Below, piece by piece: positions 17,778 to 26,644 of a stretch of 64,000 bases of DNA. The DNA comes from Bacillota bacterium. GTDB lineage: Bacteria > Bacillota > Clostridia > Christensenellales > Christensenellaceae. The stretch lies in the NCBI GenBank assembly GCA_023393165.1, contig JAEWMJ010000010.1, positions 1 through 64,000 on the forward strand. Reading direction: 5' to 3'. Numbering within the stretch: position 1 is the stretch's first letter; each line of letters starts with the position of its first letter. The notes under the pieces are model-generated. The model was not told the DNA's origin. It did no database searches and saw only the letters and a list, made by a program, of their open reading frames with translations. A program made the position numbers and the translations under genes.

Positions 17778-18143
17778 ATGGAACGAACAATATGGGGCGG
17801 CGTTGAACTTTTTTCATTTATACTGTTTATGGCAGGAATGATATGTCTGGTGATAGAAATGTTCCGGGTAAAACCCTCTTATCCCGCAGGGGTTGCGCTT
17901 ATTTTATTCATCGTCGGGATAGCCCTGCAGTCCGACTCAGCTTCCCTGACCGTAATGATGACCTCGATCATCTGCGGGATTTATACCCTTCTTATTTTTA
18001 TATATCATGGAAGCGTGAAAAACGGAGATATTCCAAATTCCGGCAATGCGCGAAAATGTTCCGTAAAAAGGCCTAAACACGAGGCGGCGCTCTTCGCCAA
18101 ACCGGCAAGGCCCCGCAGGTACCGTGCGCAGCAAAAACCATAA
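17778..18143 (+). CDS. Small membrane protein, NfeD-like hydrophobic pattern
   Basis: The 121-residue protein starts at the ATG following AGGAAAGGAA. It has three hydrophobic segments at roughly residues 7-30, 34-52 and 55-78, then a basic tail rich in Lys, Arg, Ala and Pro. The helix pattern is reminiscent of NfeD-type membrane domains but the resemblance is weak. It stands alone, divergent from the WYL-like gene, and ends at a strong terminator. Confidence 0.55.
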   Translation: MERTIWGGVELFSFILFMAGMICLVIEMFRVKPSYPAGVALILFIVGIALQSDSASLTVMMTSIICGIYTLLIFIYHGSVKNGDIPNSGNARKCSVKRPKHEAALFAKPARPRRYRAQQKP

Positions 18144-18170
18144 GGTGAATGGCGGTTTTTGCAAGGAAAA

Positions 18171-18195
18171 GCCGCCCGCAAAGCGGGCGGCTTTT
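18171..18195. terminator. Strong intrinsic terminator between convergent genes
   Basis: GCCGCCCGC (18171-18179) pairs perfectly with GCGGGCGGC (18183-18191) around AAA, with T-runs on both strands. It serves the small membrane protein gene and, from the other side, the sugar ABC operon. Confidence 0.9.
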
Positions 18196-18254
18196 ATTCT
18201 TATCCCTATGAGTCAGTGACTTAATTATTCAGTTTCTATGTGTTTCTGAATAAA

Positions 18255-19469
18255 TCAGGACATACCTTCGATATCTGTCCATTCGGAACCATTGATATCA
18301 TGCGGGAATTTGTTTTCCGCTCTCTGTTTCATGTATTCGGCTGTATCAGAGAAAGGAACCAGCGTCTTCGTGCCGATATCGTCGACATTGTAGGGGGTCA
18401 GGTAAGGATGAACATATTTCCTGTATTCCTCGCCATTGAAGAAAGCTTTGATCTGCTGATATACGGTGTCGCCTTCAAGAGCTGCGGATTGGTTAACGTC
18501 CATGGTAACAGTCTTATTTTTGACCCAATCCCAGGACATTTCTCTGCCGTTGCAGACGCCCAGCCAATAATCCGAAGGATTGAGGCCGGCATCGGTCATA
18601 GCGGCGATAACGCCTTCCATCATAGGATCATTATGAGCATATACACCGTCGAAACCATCCGGTCCGAGAGATGTAATATAGTCGGTCATAGCTTTCTGTG
18701 CAGGTTCAGCAAACCAGCCGCCCGAAGCCCAACCAACGATTTCAACTTCCTGTGTTCCGTCCAAATCGGAAACATTGGGTTTTTTCTCAGCAATTTCCTG
18801 TGCAGTCATTCCGCCTAGGCTCTTTCCGGCATCTTCATATGCTTTTAAGAATCCGAGGGACTGAGCGCCGGCAGTACCCTGGCCCAGCTGACCTTCGATG
18901 TTGATGACCCTCTTAATTCCTCTTGCAAGAGCGTCTTCACCGGCATATACGCCAGCCTGAACGAAGTCATAGCAGCAGGAACCGGTAGCGTCTTTCGCAT
19001 TCGCTACGGTATTAAAAGCGTGGCAAGCGCCGAAGTAGGGGATGCCAGCGGCTTTTGCCTTCTCGATGCACTCGGAAGTAGCATCGGGAGAATTCTGGAT
19101 TACAACGATGGCATCATACTTGGATGTGATGAAGTCTTCAACTGCCTGAATTTGCTCAGCAGGAGTGTTCTGGCCGACTTTATAGTCAACCTGCCAGTCG
19201 CATTCCGGATCCGCGTCTGCGCAAGCCTGCAGGGTGTCATGCAGCACCTGATAGTAAGAGTCTGCGCCGTCAGCATACATACCGATGTTCAGTGTCAATT
19301 TTTCGCCAGCAGCAGCTTCGGAAGAAGCCGGAGCAGCGGAAGCAGCTTCAGACGATGCCGGAGCAGCGCTGGAAGCAGCTTCGGAAGAAGCAGCAGGGGT
19401 GTTGCTGGAGCAAGCCAGCAGGCCAACCGCCAATACCGCAACAAGAGCGATCATTAGAAATTTCTTCAT
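18255..19469 (-). CDS. Sugar ABC transporter substrate-binding lipoprotein (paralogue 1)
   Basis: The 404-residue protein has a lipobox around Cys 20 (AVGLLAC), then an Ala/Ser/Glu low-complexity linker of about 35 residues, then a type-1 periplasmic binding fold (LNIGMYADGADSYYQVL, WASGGWFAEPAQKAM). It delivers a sugar to the permease/ATPase pair upstream. It closely resembles 19939-21216 over the whole binding domain, a recent duplication. It is the last gene of the locus. The 469-nt gap to its paralogue contains hairpins and its own leader, suggesting separate control of dosage. Confidence 0.88.
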   Translation of the reverse strand: MKKFLMIALVAVLAVGLLACSSNTPAASSEAASSAAPASSEAASAAPASSEAAAGEKLTLNIGMYADGADSYYQVLHDTLQACADADPECDWQVDYKVGQNTPAEQIQAVEDFITSKYDAIVVIQNSPDATSECIEKAKAAGIPYFGACHAFNTVANAKDATGSCCYDFVQAGVYAGEDALARGIKRVINIEGQLGQGTAGAQSLGFLKAYEDAGKSLGGMTAQEIAEKKPNVSDLDGTQEVEIVGWASGGWFAEPAQKAMTDYITSLGPDGFDGVYAHNDPMMEGVIAAMTDAGLNPSDYWLGVCNGREMSWDWVKNKTVTMDVNQSAALEGDTVYQQIKAFFNGEEYRKYVHPYLTPYNVDDIGTKTLVPFSDTAEYMKQRAENKFPHDINGSEWTDIEGMS

Positions 19470-19938
19470 TTTATATCCTCCTCCTATTTTTTAACCAACT
19501 TAAGGGATAAGTATGGTTTTATATATCAGCCCGCACGGCTTTGCCGCGCCGGCGTATATATCGATATCAAGGCTGAAAGATGATCTTTCCAATTTTAACC
19601 TATTTTTTTCCATCCGTCTACGGCGTCTTAGTTTTTTGCAAAAATACCTGTTCGTTTTTATGACCTGCATTCCGTTAATCCGTATGCATAACTCTTGAAT
19701 TAATCTATGCGGCTTACATGTAAGCCGTGCCTTCCGAACTGCCTTAATAGAGTTTTCTTTAATAATAACTGCATATTGTGAATGGACTGCAAAATCCCCT
19801 AACTTCATTGTTTTGCGTTTTTTAAACGCATGCCGTCCGCGCCATTCTTCCCCCTATGGCAGGAAATCCTGCCACCCGCCTTAAGGCGGGCGGCATTTAT
19901 TTTAAATTAAGAACTTCCGCTTTTTGTAAAGCTGATAA
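19470..19938. other. Intergenic region between duplicated binding-protein genes
   Basis: No gene is visible. Two adjacent palindromes (GGCAGG..CCTGCC at 19857-19872, then CCCGCC..GGCGGG) follow paralogue 2 on the minus strand and could limit read-through or protect the mRNA. A GC-rich hairpin near 19528-19555 (core CGCGGC/GCCGTG) and the sequence TTAAGTTGGTT precede paralogue 1. The same arrangement, a GC-rich hairpin then AAGTTGGTT and GGAGG, precedes paralogue 2. Confidence 0.6.
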
Positions 19939-21216
19939 TCAGGACGCAGCTGCCGTAGCCGAGGCGCTTGCCGTCGGTGAGGCTGAGGCCGTGCCTGCCG
20001 GTGACGCCGTAGCGCCCGTTCCACCCATATTCGCCATATCCGTCCATTCAGCTCCGGTGATATCATGCGGGAATTGGTTGGCCGCCCTCTGTTCCATATA
20101 TTGCGCTACATCTGAGAACGGAACCAGAGATTTTGTAGAGATATCATCGATATTGTAGGGAGTCAGATACGGATGTACGTATTTTCTGTATGTCTGGCCG
20201 GTAAAATAAGCCTTGATCTGCTGATAAATCGTATCGCCTTCAAGAGCCGCAGACTGGTTTACGTCCATCGTTACCGTTTTGTCTTTCACCCAGTCCCAGG
20301 ACATTTCCCTGCCGTTGCAGGAACCGAGCCAGTAATCCGCCGGATTGAGTCCCGCCGCCTGCATTGCCGAAAGAACGCCTTCCATCATGGGATCATTATG
20401 CACATATACGCCGTCAAAACCTTTTGGTCCGAGAGACGTGATATAGTCCGTCATGGCTTTCTGTGCAGGTTCAGCGAACCATCCGCCCGACGCCCAGCCG
20501 ACAACGGTAATGTCCTGCGATCCGTCCTGCTTGGCGCCGGTCTTCTTTTCAGCCAGTTCCTTGGCAGTTACTCCGCCCATATTCTTGCCAGCTTCTTCAT
20601 ACGCCAGCAGGAAGCCTTCGGACTGCGCGCTTGCCGTACCTTGTCCGAGCTGGCCTTCGATCATAATAACCTTTTTAACGCCCCTTTTGGCAGCGTCCTC
20701 GCCGGCATACTTTCCCGCCTGGACAAAGTCAAATCCGCAGGAACCCGCAGCGTCGGTTGCGTTTGGAATACCGGCAAAGCTATGGACTGCGCCAAAGTAG
20801 GGTATCCCTGCCTGCGTAGTTTTTTGCAGGCATTCGGACGTTGCATCCGGAGAGTTTTGTATGACTACAAGCGCGTCATACTTTGCCGTGATAAAGTCTT
20901 CCACTGCCTGAATCTGCTCTGCAGGCGTGTTCTGGCCGACTTTGTAGTCAACTTTCCAGGCGCAAGCCGGATCAGCATCCGCACAAGCCTGCAATGTGTC
21001 ATGCAGCACCTGATAATAAGAATCAGCGCCGTCTGCATACATTCCGATATTTAATGTTAGTTTTTCGCCGGAAGCTGCAGCCGGTGTACCACCTGGCGCT
21101 GCCGTAGTTGCCGAAACGGAAGGAGCAGCCGATGTTGCGGCAGGGTTATTATTATTGCAGGCCAACATTCCCACTGCCAGGACCGCGATCAAGGCGATCA
21201 GAAAAATTTTCTTCAT
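19939..21216 (-). CDS. Sugar ABC transporter substrate-binding lipoprotein (paralogue 2)
   Basis: The 425-residue lipoprotein (AVGMLAC lipobox) is nearly collinear with 18255-19469 through the binding domain. It differs in the N-terminal linker (Ser/Ala/Thr/Pro) and in a C-terminal tail of about 30 residues consisting almost only of Gly, Ala, Ser, Thr and Pro. The tail is absent from paralogue 1 and from typical sugar binding proteins. It follows the permease gene after about 200 nt containing a hairpin (GCGGA-acaag-TCCGC). Confidence 0.87.
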   Translation of the reverse strand: MKKIFLIALIAVLAVGMLACNNNNPAATSAAPSVSATTAAPGGTPAAASGEKLTLNIGMYADGADSYYQVLHDTLQACADADPACAWKVDYKVGQNTPAEQIQAVEDFITAKYDALVVIQNSPDATSECLQKTTQAGIPYFGAVHSFAGIPNATDAAGSCGFDFVQAGKYAGEDAAKRGVKKVIMIEGQLGQGTASAQSEGFLLAYEEAGKNMGGVTAKELAEKKTGAKQDGSQDITVVGWASGGWFAEPAQKAMTDYITSLGPKGFDGVYVHNDPMMEGVLSAMQAAGLNPADYWLGSCNGREMSWDWVKDKTVTMDVNQSAALEGDTIYQQIKAYFTGQTYRKYVHPYLTPYNIDDISTKSLVPFSDVAQYMEQRAANQFPHDITGAEWTDMANMGGTGATASPAGTASASPTASASATAAAS

Positions 21217-21421
21217 GTAAAATCTTGTCCTCCTTTTTGAACCAACTTATGGGCCAAATATGTTTTATACCAACCGCGGCGGACTTGTTCCGCTGCAAAG
21301 GATATAACCATATTTTGCACTGTTTTTCCGGTTTTGATACAGATACTTTCATCTGCCCGGCAAGTTGGCTCCCGCCTTAAATCAGCTGCTCTTCTATTCA
21401 GTTTTCAATTTTAATCTATTT

Positions 21422-22501
21422 TTACTTTTCAGCCGCTTCCTTGGCCTGCTTTAAATTTGCACTGCGCTTCTGGGCAGCAGCAACGATTGCGCCGGCCGAT
21501 ACGGCGGCTATGATGATCATGCCCTTTGCAACATACTGCCATTCGCTTTGAAGACGCATGATGTTCATGGCGTTTGCAATCGCCGCGAGCAGGATCGCGC
21601 CGATAAATGTACCTAAGATATTGCCTTTGCCGCCCGACATCGCCACGCCGCCGACGACGGTCGCCGCGATAACGTCGATTTCCAGGTTTTGTCCGTTCGT
21701 AATATTCGCCGTATTGATACGGGACAGGAGGCATATAGCCGCTACTCCAACAATCAAGCCGTTCAGCGCATATGTGGACAACATGATATTTTTCACGTTG
21801 ATACCGGCCAGGTAAGCAGCGTTTCTATTTGCACCAACCGCGTACACTCTTCTGCCGTACTTTGTATATTTCAGCAGCCACCACATAAATACGGTTATCG
21901 CCAGGAATATGATAACATAAATAGGAATTACCAATTCCAGTCCGCTGGCCCCCTTTACGCCTGCGATCAGGTTTGTTTTCAGGGGAGCCAACGCCCCTTG
22001 AATGCTGACTTCCTGCGAATTACAGATCAGAAGCGCAACGCCGCGGAATGTGATCATGCCGCCGAGGGTGATAATAAAAGGCTCAACACTCAGGCGGGAA
22101 ATCGCAAGACCCATGGCAGTTTCAAAAGCAACCGCAAGGATAAGGACGGTAATAACAGCAGCGGCCATGCTCATTCCCCAGTCGATTACGCCTTTTGCCA
22201 GAAACAAAGTGACAAACGAAGTCAGCATGCCGACTGAGAGGTCGATGCCTCCGCCGACCATAACAACGGTCATACCCATTGCCATCATACCTACTACAGA
22301 AACCTGCGTCATGATGTTCAGCAGGTTTTCGGGGCTGATAAACGAAGGATATTCCACCTTGCCTGCAGTTGCAGTAGATATAAGCTGAAGAATTATAACA
22401 GCCGCAAAGAAGCAGACCATAATCAAGAGAACCGTGGAGTTCTCACCTCTTCCAAATAATGCAAATTTTTTTCTGTCTTGCGGGACAGGCGACTGACTCA
22501 T
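21422..22501 (-). CDS. Sugar ABC transporter permease (RbsC-like)
   Basis: The 359-residue inner-membrane protein has about ten hydrophobic segments and the BPD_transp_2 motifs MGMTVVMVGGGIDLSVG and ATVVGGVAMSGGKG(N) typical of ribose/galactose/xylose permeases. Its start overlaps the stop of the ATPase gene by 4 nt. It forms the channel for the sugar bound by the downstream lipoproteins. Confidence 0.92.
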   Translation of the reverse strand: MSQSPVPQDRKKFALFGRGENSTVLLIMVCFFAAVIILQLISTATAGKVEYPSFISPENLLNIMTQVSVVGMMAMGMTVVMVGGGIDLSVGMLTSFVTLFLAKGVIDWGMSMAAAVITVLILAVAFETAMGLAISRLSVEPFIITLGGMITFRGVALLICNSQEVSIQGALAPLKTNLIAGVKGASGLELVIPIYVIIFLAITVFMWWLLKYTKYGRRVYAVGANRNAAYLAGINVKNIMLSTYALNGLIVGVAAICLLSRINTANITNGQNLEIDVIAATVVGGVAMSGGKGNILGTFIGAILLAAIANAMNIMRLQSEWQYVAKGMIIIAAVSAGAIVAAAQKRSANLKQAKEAAEK

Positions 22502-23985
22502 ATTCTTTTACCTCCTATGGAATACTCAAGTATATTTTCTTCGGACACTTCGTCCCTTGTAAGTTCACCCACCAAATGGCCTTCCTTCATGACCATGATC
22601 CTATCGCTCATGGATACGATTTCCGGCATGTCAGAAGAAACCATGATGATCGCCTTGCCCTGTTTTAAAAGATCCATCATAATCTGATAAATTTCCTGTT
22701 TGGCACCTACATCGATACCGCGCGTGGGTTCGTCGAATATGAATATCTCTCCATTTGTGTTGAACCATTTTGCCAATACGACCTTTTGCTGATTGCCGCC
22801 CGAAAGGTTCATCACCAGCACATGCGAATCCCTTGCTTTGGTGTTAAGTTTTTTAATGTACTCGTCCCCGATCACAACCTCTTCTTTGGGTTTTATAAGT
22901 GATCCTTTCGTGTTGACCATGTTTGCGAGCATTGTATTGCGCGCAATCGTATGGATCAAAAACAGTCCGGTGAACTGCCTGTCTTCCGTTATGAAGCACA
23001 TTTTATTGCGGATGGCGTCGCTCGGATCTTTAAAGTTGACTTCCTTCCCCAGTACGGTCACCTTGCCATGTAATTTCTCAGCGCCGCCAAAGAGAAGCGT
23101 CATCAGTTCGGAACGCCCCGAACCGACCATTCCTGCAAACCCGAGGATCTCGCCGCGCCGGAGTTCAAAGGAAACGTCTCTGACGCCGTTTCCGGAAAGC
23201 CTCTCCACTTTGAGCACCGTTTCGCCGGGCTGATAAAATTCGCGGTGATAGAACGCGGAAGCGTCGCGGCCCACCATGTCGCGGATGAGCTGCTGTTCGT
23301 CAATATCTTCTTTATTGCATGTTTTAATATGTTTTCCGTCGCGGATTACCGTGATCCTGTCCCCTATTTTGAACACTTCGTCCAGATGGTGAGAGATATA
23401 AATGATTCCGATGCCGCGCGCTTTTATCTTCATAACGATTTCCAGCAGGTTGTCGATTTCGCTTACGGAGAACGACGCCGTGGGTTCGTCCATGATGATT
23501 ACTTTGCGGTCAAGAACCAGCGCCTTTGCTATCTCTACGATTTTTTGCTCGCCTGAGGACAACTCGTCCACAAGCTGGTCCGGTTTCAGATTGCTGTGCA
23601 GGTATTCGAGAACATCGGCAGTCTTCTTTGTCATCTCGTCTTTCTGCATGATGCCTCTTTTTGTGATTTCCATTCCTACAAAAATGTTTTCGGTAATGCT
23701 CAAATGCGGAAATATGGTGTGCTCCTGGTAAATCGTCTGTATGCCCAGCTGCATGGCCATATGAGGGGTAACAGTAACCGGTTTTCCTTCAAACAGGATA
23801 TGCCCGCCGATGTCCGGCTGGTAAGCGCCTGAAATGATTTTGATCAGCGTGGATTTCCCTGCGCCGTTTTCTCCGCAAATACAATGAATCTCGCCGGGTT
23901 TAAGGCCGAATGAGATGTCACTCAATGCTTTAACACCAGGAAATGTTTTAGAAATATTGGACAATTGCAATATTTCTTCCGACAT
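22498..23985 (-). CDS. Sugar ABC transporter ATPase, double domain (RbsA/MglA-like)
   Basis: The 495-residue protein has two ABC domains. Domain 1 has Walker A GENGAGKST, signature ELSSGEQ and Walker B IIMDEPTA. Domain 2 has a degenerate Walker A (GMVGSGRSE) and NLSGGNQQK. This pattern is usual for sugar importers of the CUT2 class. It is the first gene of the transporter unit (ATPase, permease, two binding proteins). No strong promoter was identified in the 345-nt gap upstream. Confidence 0.93.
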   Translation of the reverse strand: MSEEILQLSNISKTFPGVKALSDISFGLKPGEIHCICGENGAGKSTLIKIISGAYQPDIGGHILFEGKPVTVTPHMAMQLGIQTIYQEHTIFPHLSITENIFVGMEITKRGIMQKDEMTKKTADVLEYLHSNLKPDQLVDELSSGEQKIVEIAKALVLDRKVIIMDEPTASFSVSEIDNLLEIVMKIKARGIGIIYISHHLDEVFKIGDRITVIRDGKHIKTCNKEDIDEQQLIRDMVGRDASAFYHREFYQPGETVLKVERLSGNGVRDVSFELRRGEILGFAGMVGSGRSELMTLLFGGAEKLHGKVTVLGKEVNFKDPSDAIRNKMCFITEDRQFTGLFLIHTIARNTMLANMVNTKGSLIKPKEEVVIGDEYIKKLNTKARDSHVLVMNLSGGNQQKVVLAKWFNTNGEIFIFDEPTRGIDVGAKQEIYQIMMDLLKQGKAIIMVSSDMPEIVSMSDRIMVMKEGHLVGELTRDEVSEENILEYSIGGKRI

Positions 23986-24330
23986 AATTTCCCACCTCCA
24001 TAAATAATAGTCTCTCTTCAGTTTTGAAAGATAAAAAGAACATGGACAAGTTTATATAATCAATTTAATTTACAATTTCCATTAACCCCTAATGTTTGCT
24101 TGGTTATTGTACAATAAATCGCCGCCCTTTTCAAGTAGTTTTTGTTCGTATTTATCATTTTTATACATCATATTTGTGTATTGTATTGCTTTGTTTATAA
24201 ATTATTTATACAAACTTATCATTCGTAACCATATGTTAATATTTCATATATATACTAATCAGCGTCTGTTTTTGATACAGGACGGCGCTGAGGAACCCGG
24301 GGTTCCGGCCGTCCTGTTTTATCAATGGTC
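23986..24330. other. AT-rich intergenic region
   Basis: This gap separates the dehydrogenase gene from the ABC ATPase gene, both on the minus strand. It is AT-rich and contains the plus-strand hairpin unit at 24259-24320 described separately. No open frame with a ribosome binding site was found. Confidence 0.6.
24259..24320 (+). promoter_or_regulatory. Terminator-like hairpin related to the ANTAR-type elements
   Basis: ACGGCGCTGAGGA (24282-24294) is identical over 13 nt to the orphan element at 2.85 kb. Here it is part of a terminator: 24277-24286 pairs with 24308-24317 over 10 bp, with an inner 6-bp stem, followed by four T. A competing stem, TCAGCGTC (24259-24266) with 24284-24291, would block the terminator. 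A clean A1/G4 hexaloop is not present, and the promoter is unclear. On the minus strand the hairpin lies just after the dehydrogenase gene but lacks a T-run. Confidence 0.4.
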
Positions 24331-25410
24331 CTAATCGATCAGTACTACGCCCTTGATCTTGTCTTCCGTACTTTCTTTCATGAATTTGATTCCGGATTCG
24401 GCATCCTTCAGACTGAACTTGTGCGTAATCAGCGGTTTTAACCGGACCTGTCCGGAAGCGATCACATGGAACACATTATCCCATACCAGCGGCGCAAGCC
24501 AGGAGAACAGCAGCTTTCTGCTGGACTGTATGGCTTCCAGCACCGGAACTTTCAGTTCGTCTTCCGGGCCGGGCAGTCCGAAATAGACCACCGTGGAATG
24601 GGCTCCCGTAACGGTCAACGCCTGCTGCAGAGCGGGCATTGCGCTGGTTGCCACGATCGCGCGGGGCGCCTTGTCTCCGCCGTTCAGTTCCATGATTTTG
24701 GCGGGAACGTCCGCCGAATAGTAGGGCGATTTTTTATCCAGAGAATTGATGACGGCATGAGCGCCCAGTTTGAGGGCGGTTCCGAGGCCGAAATCCTCAA
24801 TGCCCACCATGATCACCTTGCCTGCCCCCGCAGCCTTGCAAAGCTGCAGCTGCATGAGTCCGATGGTCCCTGTTCCGAATACCACGACCGTTTGTCCGAG
24901 ATCGATATCCAGCAGTTTTACGCCGTGCGTCGCGCAAGCCAGCGGTTCCGCCAGCGCGCCGTCCTCAAATGTGACTTCGTCGGGTATTTTATATACATGC
25001 GTGTACTTTACTTTTACATATTCCGCAAAACAGCCGTTTACCGAAACGCCGATCACCTCCAGGTGCGTGCAGGAGTTGAACTCTCCGCGCATGCACGCCG
25101 GACATGCGTTGCACTGCTGCACCGGATTGACGGCAACCCTGTCTCCCACTTTGAACAGGCCCATCTTGTCGGCAATGGAACCGACTTCGGCCACAACGCC
25201 CGAAGCCTCGTGACCAAGATACAGGGGCCCTTTGCCATTGGGTGTATCGAGAGGACTGTGGCCGTAATAATACGAAACGTCCGAACCGCAGATACCCACC
25301 GCCTTTACGCGGATCAGGACCTCGTTATCGGCGATTTGCGGGATATCATGCTCTTCATAAGCCATTTTCAGCGGTTCGTAAAAATTCTGAACTTTCATTT
25401 TTCCCTTCAT
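24331..25410 (-). CDS. Zinc-dependent alcohol/polyol dehydrogenase (sorbitol DH-like)
   Basis: The 359-residue enzyme of the MDR superfamily has catalytic zinc residues in GICGSD and GHEASG, a structural zinc site with four Cys (CNACPACMRGEFNSC), and a Rossmann motif VFGTGTIGLMQ for NAD(P). It probably interconverts a sugar alcohol and a ketose, consistent with the adjacent ketose 3-epimerase and kinase. GGAGG precedes the ATG. It follows the cupin gene by 20 nt in the same operon. Confidence 0.87.
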   Translation of the reverse strand: MKGKMKVQNFYEPLKMAYEEHDIPQIADNEVLIRVKAVGICGSDVSYYYGHSPLDTPNGKGPLYLGHEASGVVAEVGSIADKMGLFKVGDRVAVNPVQQCNACPACMRGEFNSCTHLEVIGVSVNGCFAEYVKVKYTHVYKIPDEVTFEDGALAEPLACATHGVKLLDIDLGQTVVVFGTGTIGLMQLQLCKAAGAGKVIMVGIEDFGLGTALKLGAHAVINSLDKKSPYYSADVPAKIMELNGGDKAPRAIVATSAMPALQQALTVTGAHSTVVYFGLPGPEDELKVPVLEAIQSSRKLLFSWLAPLVWDNVFHVIASGQVRLKPLITHKFSLKDAESGIKFMKESTEDKIKGVVLID

Positions 25411-25430
25411 ATTTGTATCCTCCTTCTAAT

Positions 25431-26627
25431 CTACTTTTTTTGAGGCATATTGCAGTCCGGGCCGAAATGCTTCAATATCACAAGCGGTTCGTAGGGCGAC
25501 GTGTTTTTGATCACTACGCCTTCTAAAGACCTGTCATGCGACACATAAAATTCGTCCGATGTAAATTGTCCGTAGCGGATGAGCGTGGGCGATTCGCAGA
25601 CGAACCTGCCGAACTCGCCGTGGCCCTGCACAACCAGGCAGCCGTATGCCGCGCCGTCCGAAATTGTGACCTGCGCGCCCGGCTCCACGGTCAGTTCCTT
25701 GGCCGCCACAAAATCGTTTCCGTAACAAATCCAGTTCTGCACATAACCGTCGCCCCTCTTGTCCAGCACCGGCGGGCGGAAGAATTTTTCACGGTAATCA
25801 GGCAGCGTATTGAGTTTCCAGTCCGCGACGTCTATGATCGCGTCCAGATCGCGTTCCTTGCCTGCCGGCAGATAAGCGGAGAGCCAGTCGTAACTGAAGA
25901 TTTCGCCGTCCACTACGTTTTCCCATAATGCCATTACATCGCTGTTCCACTGGGGCTCATACGTGCAGAGCGAACCGGGCGCGTGTACAACGCCTGCGGG
26001 CGTGAACCAGCCCGTGCCCAGCTCAATCTGGAAACCGCGGGACAGTTCCAGTATCCTGCCGTCTTCCTTTTCGAATTTGGAAAGCCTCTCTTTCACCTGC
26101 TCCTTGGTTACCGAAGGATCGAACCCAAAGAAGGTGATGGGCCGCTTGCCCAGGTGGTTGTTGTATTGTTTGGGGAAGAAGTAGTGCTCATGTTTGGGCA
26201 GTACGCCTACGCGTTTGCAGGCTTCCTCGCCGTGATGCACATGATGGAAAAGAGGTTCGTTGTAGTCGTAGAACTTGGAGTACATGGGCCATGTGCCGTA
26301 TTTGTCCATCAGTTCCCTGCCGATCAGCTCTTCTCCCAGCGCGTCGATCAGATCCCTGAAAAGGATCTTTTTTGCGGGGTCGCTGTCCACATTCACATAA
26401 CTCAACCCCAGGTTTTCGATAGACGAATCCGTTTCCACCTTTGTGATGGACGAAAACCAGCGCTCCACGATCGCGCCCGCTTTCATTCCCATTGCATAAT
26501 AATCATCCGGATGAAGCCTTATGCGTTTGCCGGGCGAGAAGAACGGACGCGGAACCCAGTTGGGCACCATCAGCAAAACGCCGTCGCCCTTGTCCAAAAC
26601 TTTTCTGTAAATACTTTTATCAGCCAT
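25431..26627 (-). CDS. Cupin sugar isomerase-like protein
   Basis: The 398-residue protein has double-stranded beta-helix features resembling class I mannose-6-phosphate isomerase: a His-rich segment HHVHHGEE, then a downstream PKHEHYFF and a HAPGSLCTYEPQW segment that could complete a metal site, and a C-terminal cupin-like part (GAQVTISDGAAYGCLVVQGHGEF). Its reaction is not known; isomerisation or epimerisation of a ketose or aldose is inferred from the operon. It lies between the epimerase and dehydrogenase genes with short gaps. Confidence 0.65.
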   Translation of the reverse strand: MADKSIYRKVLDKGDGVLLMVPNWVPRPFFSPGKRIRLHPDDYYAMGMKAGAIVERWFSSITKVETDSSIENLGLSYVNVDSDPAKKILFRDLIDALGEELIGRELMDKYGTWPMYSKFYDYNEPLFHHVHHGEEACKRVGVLPKHEHYFFPKQYNNHLGKRPITFFGFDPSVTKEQVKERLSKFEKEDGRILELSRGFQIELGTGWFTPAGVVHAPGSLCTYEPQWNSDVMALWENVVDGEIFSYDWLSAYLPAGKERDLDAIIDVADWKLNTLPDYREKFFRPPVLDKRGDGYVQNWICYGNDFVAAKELTVEPGAQVTISDGAAYGCLVVQGHGEFGRFVCESPTLIRYGQFTSDEFYVSHDRSLEGVVIKNTSPYEPLVILKHFGPDCNMPQKK

Positions 26628-26644
26628 TATGCAGCCTCCTAATA

